This document shows, one piece after another, positions 27,301 through 41,399 of a stretch of 64,000 nucleotides of DNA. The stretch comes from Myotis daubentonii. Taxonomy: Eukaryota; Chordata; Mammalia; Chiroptera; Vespertilionidae. The stretch lies in NCBI RefSeq assembly GCF_963259705.1, contig NC_081841.1, positions 90,223,063-90,287,062 of the forward strand, in the 5' to 3' direction. Made by a program: the position numbers and the translations under genes. The notes under the pieces are model-generated. The model ran no database searches. It worked only from the letters and a program-made list of their open reading frames with translations, and was not told the DNA's origin. Each line of letters opens with the position of its first letter. Positions within the stretch are counted from its first letter, which is position 1.

Positions 27301-30300
27301 TAAATACAGTTCGTCATGTTGTGACCCAACCATAAAATTATTTTCATTGCTACTTCATAATTGTAATGTTGCTACTGTTATGAATCGTAATGTAAATATC
27401 TGATATGCAGGATGGTCTTAAGCGACCCCTGTGGAAGGGTCGTTCGACCACCAAAAGGGTCACGACCCACAGGTTGATAACCACTGCATTTATAGAAATC
27501 GAATGTGTAGCCCACAGCAGTACTTACCAGAGTTCCTTTCCCTGCTTCCCGGTGCTTTGCACACCCTGCAGCTGCCTCTGAGTCAGACTCTCTCGCTACT
27601 GAAAATTGTTTGTGTCTTTATCCCTTCCCTCTCCCTCTCTCCTCTGTAGCATGTTGCTCAATCTAGCCTCTTCAACTTCTATTCATTTTCTCATATTACG
27701 CTCCTTCCCTCCAAGAAAGGAGAGTCAGGGAACTGACCCAACAAGCAAACAGCCTTCCTTTTCCCTCCATCTGTTGATTCTCAGTTCTCCTAATTGTGCC
27801 TCACAATGAGGCATAGAGCTGGAAAAAACAGAAATCTCCTGCGAGGGCCAGAGAGGAGAAGCCAGGGACAGCCGAACTCTTGGGTGAGAAGGGTAAACGA
27901 GACTGGAACATGTATAGTTAATACCTCGTGTGTTCTCTAGGGAACTTGCGAAATGTCACACTTTTCTCGTGCCTCTTCATCTTGACAAGTTCCCCACTGA
28001 GGAGGAGGGAGAGGTGATGTTACAGTGACGCTGAGCGCTGCCTTCCTCACCATCACTGGGAAGGCAAGACAGCCGGAGACGGATTCTCTCTGCTTTGATT
28101 GGAAAGTGACAATGTTAGTCAGTAATGTTCAATAGTACCTCTCAACCGCATCTAAGAACCTCATTTCAGACCCTGAATTTGCTAAAGACACTTTAATAAG
28201 GATTTTCAAAAGCAACATCTGGTCTGTGGCTTCTAAGCGTCCCCAGCAAGCTCACAGTTGCGTCACGTGGTCACCCAGCGAAATAGCTGAGTGTGTTTCA
28301 TGCCCAGGCTTTCTGGGGCTTTGATAGGAGAAGTGATGCTCTGATTCTGTCTGCGTTTCCTTCCCCAGTGGTGTGAGCAAAACGAACAGTGCAGGCGGCT
28401 TCACCTGGCTGAGCTGCTGGTGGCCCCCCTGCACAGGCTGACCCGGTACCCCTTGCTGCTGAAGAATATCTGGAAAAGGAGCACAGACTCCACTGAGAAA
28501 ATCATGATCTACTCCATCAAGGAGAAGGTGGAAAAGTCAATCCGTAAGTCCCCGAGATAAGTGACCCAGCTCAGTGGAAGCTGCGTGAGGGGCTGGAGGC
28601 CCTCTGGCTCTTGGGAATGATCTGAGTTTCATCCTAGAACCGTGATGGTGAACCTATGAAACGCGGGTCAGAAGTGACACGCGAACTCATTTTTTTGGTT
28701 GATTTTTCATTGTTAAATGGCATTTAAATATATAAAATAAATATCAAAAATATAATTCTTTGTTTTACTATGGTTACAAATATCAAAAAATTTCTATATG
28801 TGACACGGCACCAGAGTTAAGTCAGGGTTTTTCGAAATGCTGACACGCCGAGCTCAGAAGGTTCACCATCACTGCCCTAGAAGGTAGTTCCGTTGACTTG
28901 AGGTTATGGCTCTGGGAAATCAAACACACACACAACAATGGGTTCCAGTCACATCCTGGCCATCCCTCCGAGAACTCCACCAGAAGTTTACCCAGGACGT
29001 GGCTGTCTCCAAGGCTTTCACGTGTGAGTTCAGGCAGGAAAAGTTCCACTTCCCAGATGGTGGAAGGCTTTGTTTTTCATATCTGTGCTGAACCCAAACA
29101 CAAAGCAAGTAGGAATAAGCACCATGGGGGGCCTTTCCGGAGGATAAATTGCCATTCATTATTTGTAGGTCACTGAAATCCAGGGCCAGTCTAAAAACAA
29201 TGCCAACTGCAATCTTTAGAACTGAAATTTGGGAGTGGGAACAGAACAACCCTTTGATGACTTAAGTTTATTTGGGTAGCTCTGTATAATTAAATTCAAA
29301 TAAAGAAGCTCATGATATATGGCCACAAACCAAGATTTCCTGGGAGTGTCAAAAGGGAGCAATTCAAGTTTATGATTATCAGCTGTACAGAAATGACATA
29401 TTTTTTCTTCTGCAAGTTTAAATGTAAAACTGACCATGCAATGGGAGTTTTTTAATTTTTTTTGCTCAAATCCTAAAATGATTCAAGGAACTAGGATTAA
29501 GCTTATCAACTGGATAAAACAAAAATTCAATTAAAAATAGACTTTAAAACTTTTAAAGTAATTTGAAGATTATTACTCATTTTAATAGCTTTGTGAAGAA
29601 GATAATAGCATCTTTTCTGCAGATTTCTCAATAACATATGGATTTTTATTATTTGGGAAAGAGATTGCTGTGACCTTCCTTTAAGTCTATGAGCTTAAAG
29701 AGGGTGAATTCTGAAGGATTCCCCTAAGGGTGTGATTCTACTATGGGTCTATGATTTTCCCTCCATGTTCCCCCAAATAATTTCAAAACCACAATAACAA
29801 TGTTATTATACAGTGTTGGGAAATTAATACAAACCTTCAAAAAATAAGCTTTTGCCAAAACAAAATAATTATATTTATCATAAAGCAAATGTGTGTTTTA
29901 TAGTTAGGACAAAAATATATGTTGGCTCTTTTTTTCTTCCTCTAATTACAGGCTATGTGATGTAGGGAATAAGAGAAAACTACCAGGGACTTTACTTGTA
30001 TTATTTAAATAAAAATGCACAATACATTTCAACTTACTTTATTAAATTGTTTAAATTTTATTTCTCTTTGCAAGAGGCTGATTTCAAATTAATGAGTTTT
30101 TCTAAGACATTTAAACTGCAAGCACCATGTTAAATGAAACTAAGATATGGTTTGGTTCTAGGAGCAGTGTCTCTAAATTATTACTGTACATCTTGGTTAA
30201 AATTTATGCTGCAATGTCACATGAATGTAAAAATATATTGAATGTGCCTTGTCTTTCAGGGGATCTTGAAGGAAAAGTGAAGTGGCTTGACAATTTTCAA

Positions 30301-33300
30301 AAATTTAGACATCTTCAGGAGATTATAGTGTGGCCTCCACTTTGGGATAGAGATAAAAGGTTTTTCATTCCAGAGGTACAAAGAGGATCCATTAAGACTT
30401 ATGTTTGGCATTCCGTTGGAAATACACTAGTCATTACAAAGTCCCCAGCTGTCCACTGGGGTATTGAATCTAGTTTTATGACCAAGAACTACAGCTTTTT
30501 ACCACGTGGCCTTGTATGTGGGGAGGCTGGCATCAGCACGCCATTCCCGGGGTGGTCCTTCTGAGGGATGTGCTCATTCTTTCCCATTCCCGTGTCCATC
30601 TCCCAACATTTCTAAATGTCTTGAACTTTATAGACAGAGTGCACTGCCCCAGCTCCCGGAACCTGTTCTCTTCCAACCACTAACAACCTCTCTTTGATTG
30701 TCTCTCTTGTTTTTCAAGTGCCTGAAACACATTTTTAAAGAGCACATGGCAGAAAACATCCTGTCACCAACCAACAGACACCTTCTCTATGAGGGAAAAT
30801 TAACTCTTGCAGGTAAATAGCTGTTTTCTTTAAAAACCCAACATCTTTGCTACTATGTAACGTGTCCAATTGTTGCCCATTGAAGAGTGTAAAGAGTTGT
30901 GTTGGCCTATGGCCAAGGCCATGGAAGATGTGAGTCAGAGAATATGCTATGGACTCACACATGTGTCAGCTTGATCAAAGACTTCACAGCATAACTAGCT
31001 ATGCGCCCTTCATTTTCTACCTCTAAAATGGGATAACTATTTCATAAGGTTGTTGTTAAATTGAAACACATGAAGAGCTTAACTCAACGTTGGGAACATC
31101 ATAAACACTCCACATCAGCTGTTATCATCCTTATACTCCTCCAATGAGCTGGGCAATCATCCCATCAGTGTTGATGGAGAACCTGTTATGTAACAGGTTG
31201 TGCTGGGTGGGCATCACTGGAGGATATAAGGTCATTATTCCGTTTAACCCTTTTCCTCTAGTTGGGAAGCTCTCCTGTAACGAGCAGACCTGCAGGATAA
31301 ATTCAGAAAAGAAGAGAGGCTGTGGGGCTGGGGTACCCGGGAGGGGCTTTATGTGCTCCGTGGGAGTAGAGGTGGGCTTGTGGGGGACGGAAAGATGGAG
31401 GTCAGTGGAAGGACAGGAGGGAGGACCTCCCAGATGAAGAGCGTGGCAGGAGAAAGGGCTTGGAGGCGAGGCCGCCTGGGAGAATAGGCGCTGGTGGAGT
31501 GGTTAGGAGAGGGAGCCCTGCAGGCTGACTGCCAGGTCACTTCCCAGCTCGGCCTTTTCTGCCTGTGCAACCTTGGCCCGAATACAGCAATCTCCCCCTT
31601 TGTTGTAAATGAGCTAATGGATGCACAACCACTAAAAATGGTTGACACAGAATCAGTGCTCAATAAATATTCTCATCAGAAAGGGCTGCCTGACCAAAGT
31701 AGGGTTTGTATGCATTCATTTATTTGTTTCTGCACAAAATCTTGATGGAGCACCTACTGTGTGAGAAGCCCTGTGTGAGATGTGAGGTTGCCTATTTATG
31801 GTAGCCTGAGATCTGGTGGGGAGTGCCAGGCCACAACTCTGTATTCGATACACATTTGTTGAGAATCTGCTCTATTTTAGCTCTACATGTCTGGTTGGAA
31901 CAGAACCCCTACCTAGCAACTGCCAGCTAGGGATGGTTGACATGCCCAGCATTTTACATCAAAGGACTTTTGCACTCATTTTCTCCTTCCAGTGAGTTAT
32001 GCAGAGAAGTTATACTTAGTCCCAAATTATAGGTGAGAAGTATGAGGCTCAGAGAGGTTCTGTATCATGTTCAAAGTCAGCTGGAGGTTAACAGCAGAGT
32101 CCAGGCTGCCTCAGCCCAGTGGGCTTCCAGAATCGCAGCACCTGGCTTGGGAGCCGAACAGAAGGAAATTGCCAGTGACAAGTGACAGGCTTAAAAAGGT
32201 GCTGAAGAGTCATCAGAAGCAATGCACAAAATGGTGCAGAGAAGGAGACCAAAGCAGGGAGACCAGCCGGGAAGCTCCGCCTTGAGGCAGGGCAAGGCGA
32301 GATGACCCGGAGCCTGTGTTTCTCAACCATTCTTAACCTCTACCAGGGGTGGGGAGTGTCTGGCCTTTGGGCCATATAAGGCCTGCGAATCATTTGGTCT
32401 GGCCCTGCCCAGGCATTAGGGGGGTGAGTTAATTAAATGTTTGACCAAATATAGCAGGCTAATTTTTAAGTTGATAATTTTATATGGCCACAAATAATTA
32501 TAAATATCCAAATGGTCCTTTGCAGAAAATAAGGTTCCCCACCCCTGCTAGACCATCACCCTCCCACTTTGGAAAGATAACAAGTTTACATTTTCTTTGA
32601 TGTTATTTATAATTTTAAAATTTATATATTGTGACAAAATCAAATCAAAATAATGAAGCAAAATACAGCTCTGTGTTCAAATATATGCCTCTCCCTCCAA
32701 AATTGGCCTCCACCTGGAATTATCAGAAGTTTTAATTCACCCCTTCCCTCTATCTACCAACTTCCCAACACTGTGAGATGTGCTGGCACGTTCTAAAATG
32801 TTAGAAATGGGCCTGGATAGAAAAGTATAAATGTGAGAGATATTTCAAAGGCAAAAATAGGAGGACTTTATGATTGGCAAAATGGCTGAAGAGGAAATGA
32901 GTTAATGCTTTCAAGTGTTGTGCCTGAAATTTAGGTTGACCACACTGAGGGAGGCAGAGGGAGTGGGTCAGGGAGGCAGTGTTAGGGTTCAGGTGTGGGC
33001 AGGATGAGAAGCCACATGGAAGTTGGATGAACATGACAATGACCAACTCTGGTGAAAAGCTATGTTAGATGCGCATCCGCACGTAGCTTTGGGGTGCTTG
33101 TCAAGGAAGTGCGTGTGGGAGACTGACCTAAGAAGGAGTCTTTACTAAAAGATCCAACTTTTCAGAAAAAGTTTCTTGTAGAGTCAAATGTGGTAAATGA
33201 AGATGAACCTCATCAACATCACTAACTCCAGACACTTGCTTAAAGCCATATGCTGGGTGGCTCGGATGGCGTCAGAGAGGAGGCAGCATCAAGTTTAAAG

Positions 33301-35975
33301 TCACGGGAACTCTGACCCAGAGTTGGCATGGCAATGTGGTGGGGGTGGGGGTGCTAATGTTTGAAGAAATGGGACATCATTTTGAATGGATAAAGCATTA
33401 GACCAAGAATGATGATACCTAACACATAAATTTTGTTTCCAAATTTATTTCAGCTTTAAAAACTCTTCTAGTCTAACCAAATAAGTATTTTTTCTCATTC
33501 TCAGAAAGTACAAGTTTTTATAACTTAAAGCATAACCAACTTCCCATGGGAAGTCATGCCAGAACACCCTTGGCAAATGTGTTGCTCCACACAGACTGGC
33601 ATTTCTAAATAGAAAAGTGAGTAAGGTGCCGACACATAGGCTGGCCTGACAGCTGTGACACTCAGAGAACACGTGCTGTTCAAGCTGCTGCGGCTCGGAA
33701 TAAGGCAGTGACGCGGCTCCGTTCTGGAACAGCGCGAAGAGAACCCCCGCCCAGACTCTATGGGAAAAAATAAAGACGGTTCAGATCTGGTTGTGCAGCA
33801 CTTGGCTAAACAGAATTTCAGACTCACAGTGCTCAGTAGTTACGTCTCATGAAATCACTTGGTCAAGGTGTTTCACTGGCTGTACTAGCTTCAAACTGCT
33901 TGGCGATAAATGTGAACAGCCTGATTTTATGCTTACAATCGTCCTCCTTAACCTCCTCTTTTGCCTGACCACGTCTACTTGTTAGCACTATCGGTTTCTG
34001 AATTTATCTTATTTTAAATCTTGTTTACTGTTTGTTATGTGTCTGCTTCCGGTAGGATTAAAGCTCCTTGGAGGCAGAGTCTTCTTAGTCATTGCTGCAG
34101 GGTAGGGCGTCAGCATTAGTTGACTACTTGGTGGGACACGAGGGATTTAATAAATAGCTAAAATAATCATCAGTTCCTAGAATATATTGTAGGACATAGC
34201 AGATGCTCGCGGCTAGTTCGTTAAAATAAAATACTTAAAATTAGCAAGAAAAAAACTATTTCATTTTAACAATAATCATCAATATAATCTATATATGAAT
34301 GGCACAGAATGGGGAAAACAGCATTTAACAGGTCTGAAGGTCTAATGTTATTTAATGCCTCATTCCTGGTGCCATGTCTGTATTGGTTAAGATGTGGGTT
34401 CAGCCATTGGAGACAGAGAGAGATAAGGATCACTTAAAAAGACAAGCTTACTTCTCTGGCGTGTAAAACTCGGCTGTGTGACAGCTGTCCTCCGTGGTGT
34501 GACTAGGGCCCAGGCTTCTTCTGCCTTTTTGCTCTGCCATCCGGGGTACTGCTTTCTTCCATGTGGTCCCAGAGGAGTCACAGGGCGGCTAGCCAGTGGG
34601 AGGGGGAAAGGGCAGGAGAGCAAAGCCCTGCTGTTTAAGGGAATGACTCACAAGTTGCACACTTTTACTCATATTCCATTGGTCGGAATTTACTCATTTG
34701 ATCATATTTAGCTGCAAGGGAAGCTGGGAGATGTAGTATTTATTTGCAGGGAATATGTACCCACAAAAACTCAGAAATTTCATTACTACAAAAGAAAGGA
34801 AATGTTTTTTTTGAGGGACAATCAGCAGTTTTTGCTATAGGCTGATTTGAAAAAAGTAGTCTCTAGTAGTGGTGGAATACAATGTTTTAAAAATATTCAA
34901 GGCCCTGACTGGTTTGGCTCAGTGGATAGAGCGTCGGCCTGCGGACTCAAGGGTCCCAGGTTCGATTCCAGTCAAGGGCATGTACCTTGGTTGCGGGCAC
35001 ATACCCAGTCGGGGGTGTGCAGGAGGCAGCTGATCAATGTTTCTCTCTCATCGATGTTTCTAGCTCTCTATCCCTCTCCCTTCCTCTCTGTAAAAAAATC
35101 AATAAAATATATTTTTAAAAAGTTATAAAAATATTCAAGGACAATTCAAGATTGAATGAAAGGTCTAATTTCTTTTCTGTGCAAATATGGAAAGAATCTT
35201 TCTTTCCTTCAAACTTAAAGAAGTGGAGGAAATAGAAATTAAACCTAAGTATTTTATCTACTAATTTAATCTTAGCCCCCTAGTTTTCAGGGATAAAACT
35301 ATGTGAAAAAGAACTTCTACAATAATATAAATGAACAAAATAAACAGAATAATGAAAAATATTTACTGATTTTAAAAATATTTACTTTAAGTATCTGTCA
35401 CATCCCCTCTGGACAGACTGTGTTTTCCTCTGAAATCACTTAAAGTTAACTATTTCTTCTGCTAACTCCTATGTGGTAAAGTTAGAGAAGGGGATGCCCT
35501 ATTCTAATATTTGATTTCTCTTCTACCACTGGCCCCTTCCTAGAGAAAAGTAGGAAAGCCTACTTGCCTTAAGTTACTATCAAAAGTTATACCAAAAACG
35601 TTTGTAAATATAAAGCTATGTGAAGAAATTTGAACATGTAAATCTTGCAAAAAAGTAAGATGATTGCCTAAGTCAGCTTCGGCCACCATAACAAAATACC
35701 GTATCCTGGGTGGTTTAAGCAACAGAAATTTATTGCTCACAGTTCTAGAGGCTGAAAGTTCAAGGGCGAGTTGCCAGCCTCATTCGCTCTCTGGTGAGGC
35801 TCTGCCAGCTTGCCGGTGGCCTCCGCTCAGGGTGCACACATGGCTCTCTCTCCTCTCCTCTCCTCTCCTCTCCTCTCCTCTCCTCTCCTCTCCTCTCCTC
35901 TCCTCTCCTCTCCTCTCCTCTCCTCTCCTCACACTAATCCATCTGGATTAGTGCTCCACCCTCAAGCCCTCATTT

Positions 35976-36029
<54 letters not shown>

Positions 36030-39000
36030 ATTTTTTACAGAGAGGAAGGGAGAGAGATAGAGAGTTAGAAACATCGATGAGAGAGAAACATCGATCAGCT
36101 GCCTCCTGCACATCTCCTACTGGGGATGTGCCCGCAACCCAGGTACATGCCCTTGACCGGAATCGAACCTGGGACCTTTCAGTCCGCAGGCCGACGCTCT
36201 ATCCACTGAGCCAAACCGGTTTCTTAATTACTTCCTTATTCCCCAAACAGCCACACTGGGGAGTTAGGACTTCAACATATGAATTGGGGAAGGGGGCACA
36301 ATTTAATCCATAGCAATGACAAAATGCCCTTTCTGGGGGTAATGCATACCAATGACCACCCAGATGAGTCAAGAGGCAAAAATGCTGTAAGTTTAATGAA
36401 CTGATAGATGTGTCTTAGGCTTCATTGAAGCCATTACAATCATCATCCAAGTTGTCTTAGATCCATGTGAAACGCATCACAAATACAATGTCTTTAAAGC
36501 TGTGAGCTTGAGCTCAGGCCACGTCTCTGCTTTAAGGAAGAAATCGATTCAGTACCCTTGCAGGTTTCTGACCCACAAGATCTGATGCCCTGAACTGCTG
36601 GCCTGCTGTGCCAGGAAGCCCTGCTGGATTTGTTTCCTGAGGAATCCTTTGATTTAAATAACAGAAATCCTTTTACTTACAATTTCCAACCCCAGTTTCA
36701 CTTTCTTTCTCTCCCCAGAAAGTACCAGATTCTTAGATGTTTATCTGTTTCTCTTTGATGATTTCCTCTTAGTTACGAAAACTAAGCGCAACAAAAAGGT
36801 AAATTCTGCTATTTCTTAATAAGTCTGCTAAATATGCTCAGAAATACTTCCAAATAAGTTGTGTTAAAAATACATAATATTTTCAGACATCAAATTGGGA
36901 TTCACCCTCTAAAAATGGAAACATTACACAATATTGGCGTTTTCAGACAGATAGTTCTGAACGAAACATACCAATAACATAAGCTTACACTTCTTAACAA
37001 AAAGTTACACTTCTTAAGGATGTCAAAGATGTGTACATTTTTAGCATAACTTAGTCTATATACTTTTAGGGCAGCAATGGTGAACCTTTTGAGCTCGGTG
37101 TGTCAGCATTTTGAAAAACCCTAACTTAACTCTGGTGCCGTGTCAAATATAGAAATTTTTTGATATTTGCAACCATAGTAAAACAAAGATTTACATTTTT
37201 GATATTTATTTTATATATTTAAATGCCATTTAACAAAGAAAAATCAACCCAAAAAAATGAGTTCACGTGTCACCTCTGACACACGTGTCATAGGTTCGCT
37301 ATCACTGTTTTAGGTTAAGTCCCAGAGGCCACAGGACTATTCCTGGCCTGCCTGATCAAATGCAAGCCAAATGCTTTTGTCCGTACTGGCCCTTTCCTCA
37401 CCCAAATTGTCCCCAGTGAACGCTGCCAGGGGAGGGGGGGGGGGGCGGTTCTCTCTAAACTGTCTGCTGCCATGTGCCGAGGTGGTATCGATCGAAAGCT
37501 CAAATCCTTCCTGGAAAATAGTGATTTTGGGTCTGCGAGTGGGAGGGAGTCCTGTTCTCTCAGTATCTACCTGTATATAAAACAGACATCTGCAGAAGCC
37601 AGTCAAATGTATAGCTGGCGTCACAGACAAAATGAGCCAACTCGGGGTTAAAGCCATTAAATCTCTTCCAAGAACAGGGATTTCCCCCATTACTTAAGTA
37701 TTATGGCCCCTATTATTGTTGTTACTAATTAAGCCATGAGTATCATGGTCTAAAAGGCTTTCTATCTAATCTTCCATATCCCAGTCTGTCCCCTGAATGG
37801 CATGAGTGATATTATGAGGGGACTTCCTCTGAGGCACTCAGACACTGGCCCTTAGTTGTCAGCCATCAGAGGTACCCAATTCACCCACTTCAAACCATAA
37901 CCTCTTGGTTCATGGGTCTACACTCAACCACTGAGCCACACTGGCTGGGCTCACCCACTTTTTTACCTGAGGACTAGCCTTACACACATACAAGATCATG
38001 AGACTAGATATCTCAAATCTTTTAAGAACCTAAACTTCTAGATGATATGTTGGTTAGTTAAGCTCAATAATTTAAGGATCTTTAAGCACTAAAATAGACA
38101 CCAATTGATCAAACTATAAATAGTTGAATGGTCATTGAGGATGGAATGGATATTTGAGAATATTAAGAATCACAGTTTTGAAACTTAGGTGGCCTTCTCT
38201 TGTAAGCTTCCCAGATGGCCATGTCTGAACAAGTCAAGCTCTGAAAAATCTCTATGGCTTTCAAAAACCTTGACACTAAGCACAGCCTACCTTCATATCA
38301 AATAACAACTCAAATCTGAGTACATGAGCTCATGGCAGCCTATATTGATTTAAATCCCTCTTTGCAATTAAATGAACAACATATGTCATGCAAATCACAA
38401 TCTTTGACACCCTTTAAAAAATTCAACACCTTATATATTCAAAATAATTTCAATTATCTACAAATTATAGAGCGTGGACTCCACTTAGAGTTAGTATTAG
38501 ATCCCATGGACAGAGTTGGCCAAAATAAGGCTCCCCTTTCTCATCCACCTCACTCAATACTAGAGAGAGACACTGGAAATGAAGTGCTTTCCCATTGATG
38601 TGATGGTGATGAAAATGTTTCCCAATTGTTGATGTCACACATAACCTACTCAGGAAGTTAAATTTGGGTATCAGAAACACTATTATGTAAATCACTATGT
38701 ACTTTGGGGAAATGCGTTTCAAGATCCAGGAAGAGTAATAAGCTGGATTTCAAGCAGTTGTTTCTTAAAATCAGTTTAGGGATGTGCACCGATACTCATT
38801 TCCTCTTCACTGCATTATTTTCCCGTTTAATTTCAGAAAGCTGGAGGCTTGGACACAGGTGTAATGTGTCCTTCACTTACTCCTGAGCTGCAAACAGTAA
38901 TAAAAGAGGGTGGTTCGTGTAAGGTACTCGATCAGCCCATTCCACTGGATAGATTGGTAGTCAAAAGTATTGATCCACTCCACGTATCAGGTATGTGCCA

Positions 39001-40476
39001 ATTTTCATCATTAATCTGCTTACCATCACAGAGTTTTATATTGGCTTTTATTGGTAACAGCACATAAATCCAATTTAAGTCTTCATAAAAGAAAATACTG
39101 ACTTCCTATGTGGCTATGTATCACTCACTCTACAAATTAGTTATGGAAAGAGTATTGGACTTGGTCTCCAATGCTTGCATGTCCCAGCTCTGCCACTGCT
39201 AGCTATGTGATCATAGGCAAGGAATTTAAATTTTCTATGCCACAGATTCATCTTGGTAAAACTGGGATAATAATATCAATGTCAGTGGGTTGTCATGAGA
39301 ATTTCATGAAATAATGCATATAAAGCACTCAATGAATGATAGCTATTTTTAGTATTGTTATATTATTACTAGAGGCCCGGTGCATGAAATTCATGAAGGC
39401 GGCGGGAGGGTTCCCTCAGCCCAGCCTGCACTCTCTCCCCCAACTGCCCTTCCTGCCAGCCTAGTCACCCCACGCAGCCTGCTGTTCAGTCATTTGGTTG
39501 TCCCTCTAACCCCCCTGCTGGCCTGGTCGCCCCACACAGTCTGCTGTTCAGTCATTTGGTCGTCCCTCACTAACCTCACTGCCGGCCTGGTCACCCTGTG
39601 CAGCCTGCTGCTTGGTCATCTGTCCGGTTGTTTCAGTCATGACGGCCCCTGGCTTTTTATATATTAGGATTATTAGTACTCACTGGCACACCACAATACA
39701 CTATGCAAGCCTAAGATATTCTACTACAATAACCATATAGAAAGAAATATGCCAGAAATAATATGTATACATATGCAGGTATATATATATACATACATGT
39801 CATGTGTATAGGTATATAATTTTCATTTTTCAAGCATTTCCTGAGTGTCTACTGAGAACCAGGCACTGTGTGAGTGCCCTAGAGTTATAAACAGCCCATT
39901 CTTGGGGCAGCTCTCAGAACAATGAGAGATCAGTAAACCCCATCAGGAAGGCCCTGACACTCAAGGGACTCACAGGACATTTCAGTCTCTTCAGTGCTGG
40001 GTGTTCAGGACGCAGGGGGTCATTCTGCCTTGGGTATAGGCTCCTAGGAGACCAGCAAAGCCAGGCAGGAGGGGACTGCCTTTCTGTTCCAAGGGAGGAG
40101 CAGGAAAAGAGGGAGCACTACCCATTCCCCTCAATTCCCACCCCAGCAGCCAAGCCCAAAGCATCAATGATGAGCATAGGAGGATCTATACATACCTAGC
40201 AATATTACATAGTGAAGGAATGACTGAACACACAAACTGATAATAATAATAGCAACATTGACATCGTTATGGTATATAACTAAGTTATGTATGTAAATGT
40301 TTTACATGTGTTAAAGTGTGAATGGAGCAAACTCTTTCCTCCCTAAGGGGACTCCTGCATCTAGGCCAGAACCTCTATCGCCTTTGTCTATTCTTCTTTC
40401 CCCTAAGATTTTCTGAACTGTGACCTGGCAGGCCCCTAAGGCCTCTTATATCTGATTCCCCTGGGACCAATCACAG

Positions 40477-40517
<41 letters not shown>

Positions 40518-41343
40518 GCCAAAGTCTGCATAAGCCAGAAAGCACGCCTAAAAAGGGGCATATGAGGGGAGCAAAACCTTTGCCCATGAGTTCATCCCCA
40601 GCCCCCACCCAATTTGAGCCTCCTCCCTGCTCAGAGCAGTGTAAATGGCAGAGATTCAGTATGTGAGGCCCAGAAATCACTTCCTTCTATTTGTTTAGTA
40701 ACTTTTTCATGGGGAAGAATGTCATGTCAGAGGGCATCCTCGGCCTTGAATGTATTCCCTCCCTGTAACACGATAAACGGCTTGAGGGGAGGAAGCTGTC
40801 AAAGCCCCGAGTGGATGAGGGGAAGCAGCGGGGGCTCTGTTTGCCATAGCCTGCTGGCTTTAAGAACTGGGCGTTATGGGAAGTGTGATGTCACTGGATT
40901 ACATTGGGAGGTGTGTTTCTTCTGCTCTATTCATTTTTCTTATTCTTATTCTTTTTTTTTTTTAAATAAGAACAATACCTTTTAAAAACTACATCCAGCA
41001 TTTTTTGTTACTTTCTGATTTGTCACTACCATCTCTTATTTGTGTTTTTTATTTTTTCCTCATTCCTCTGGTCTATTGTTTTCACTGTTCAGATCAAGTG
41101 CATGAGGCAGAATAGCTGCCAACTGAGAAAAAGTAAAGGGTGAAAACAGAAGAGATTAAACTTTGAAGTGACAGAGACCTGGTTTCAAACTCTGGCTATG
41201 CCATGTACTGTGTGAGCTTGGAAGAATTCATCTAAGTTTCTTTCCTCATTTGTAAGTGGGAATTAGCTATATTACACTGTTGCAGTGTGGTTTAAATGAC
41301 ACAAAAAAGGAAAAAATAAATAATACAGTACCAAGAAAGAGAA

Positions 41344-41399
<56 letters not shown>

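Larger units (their letters stand above)
22637..28368 (+). other. PLEKHG7 intron
   Basis: Unidentified minus-strand frame near 22884-23170, two short SPIN copies, one cagnggnggggaa hAT MITE, MIR fragments and a poly-G run at about 26791-26803. The rest is unique. Confidence 0.8.
35667..36318 (-). mobile_element. MLT1-type MaLR LTR interrupted by microsatellites and a Ves SINE
   Basis: taagtcagcttcggccacc, gggtggtttaagcaacag, then after the insertions gttaggacttcaacatatg and aatccatagcaatg. The (CTCCT)n at 35840-35931 occupies the usual pyrimidine-rich part of the LTR. Confidence 0.75.
30813..36718 (+). other. PLEKHG7 intron
   Basis: hAT MITE at 32344, young Ves at 34903, MLT1-type LTR with nested Ves at 35667, and an unresolved repeat at 34383. 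33640-33800 has several CpG in otherwise CpG-poor DNA. Confidence 0.8.
36799..38836 (+). other. PLEKHG7 intron
   Basis: hAT MITE at 37072, a poly-G run near 37432-37444 and a truncated Ves head at 37891; otherwise unique. Confidence 0.85.

Noticed and set aside
34903..35000. tRNA-like A and B boxes
   Set aside because: These belong to the head of a Ves SINE, which is tRNA-derived; not a functional tRNA gene.
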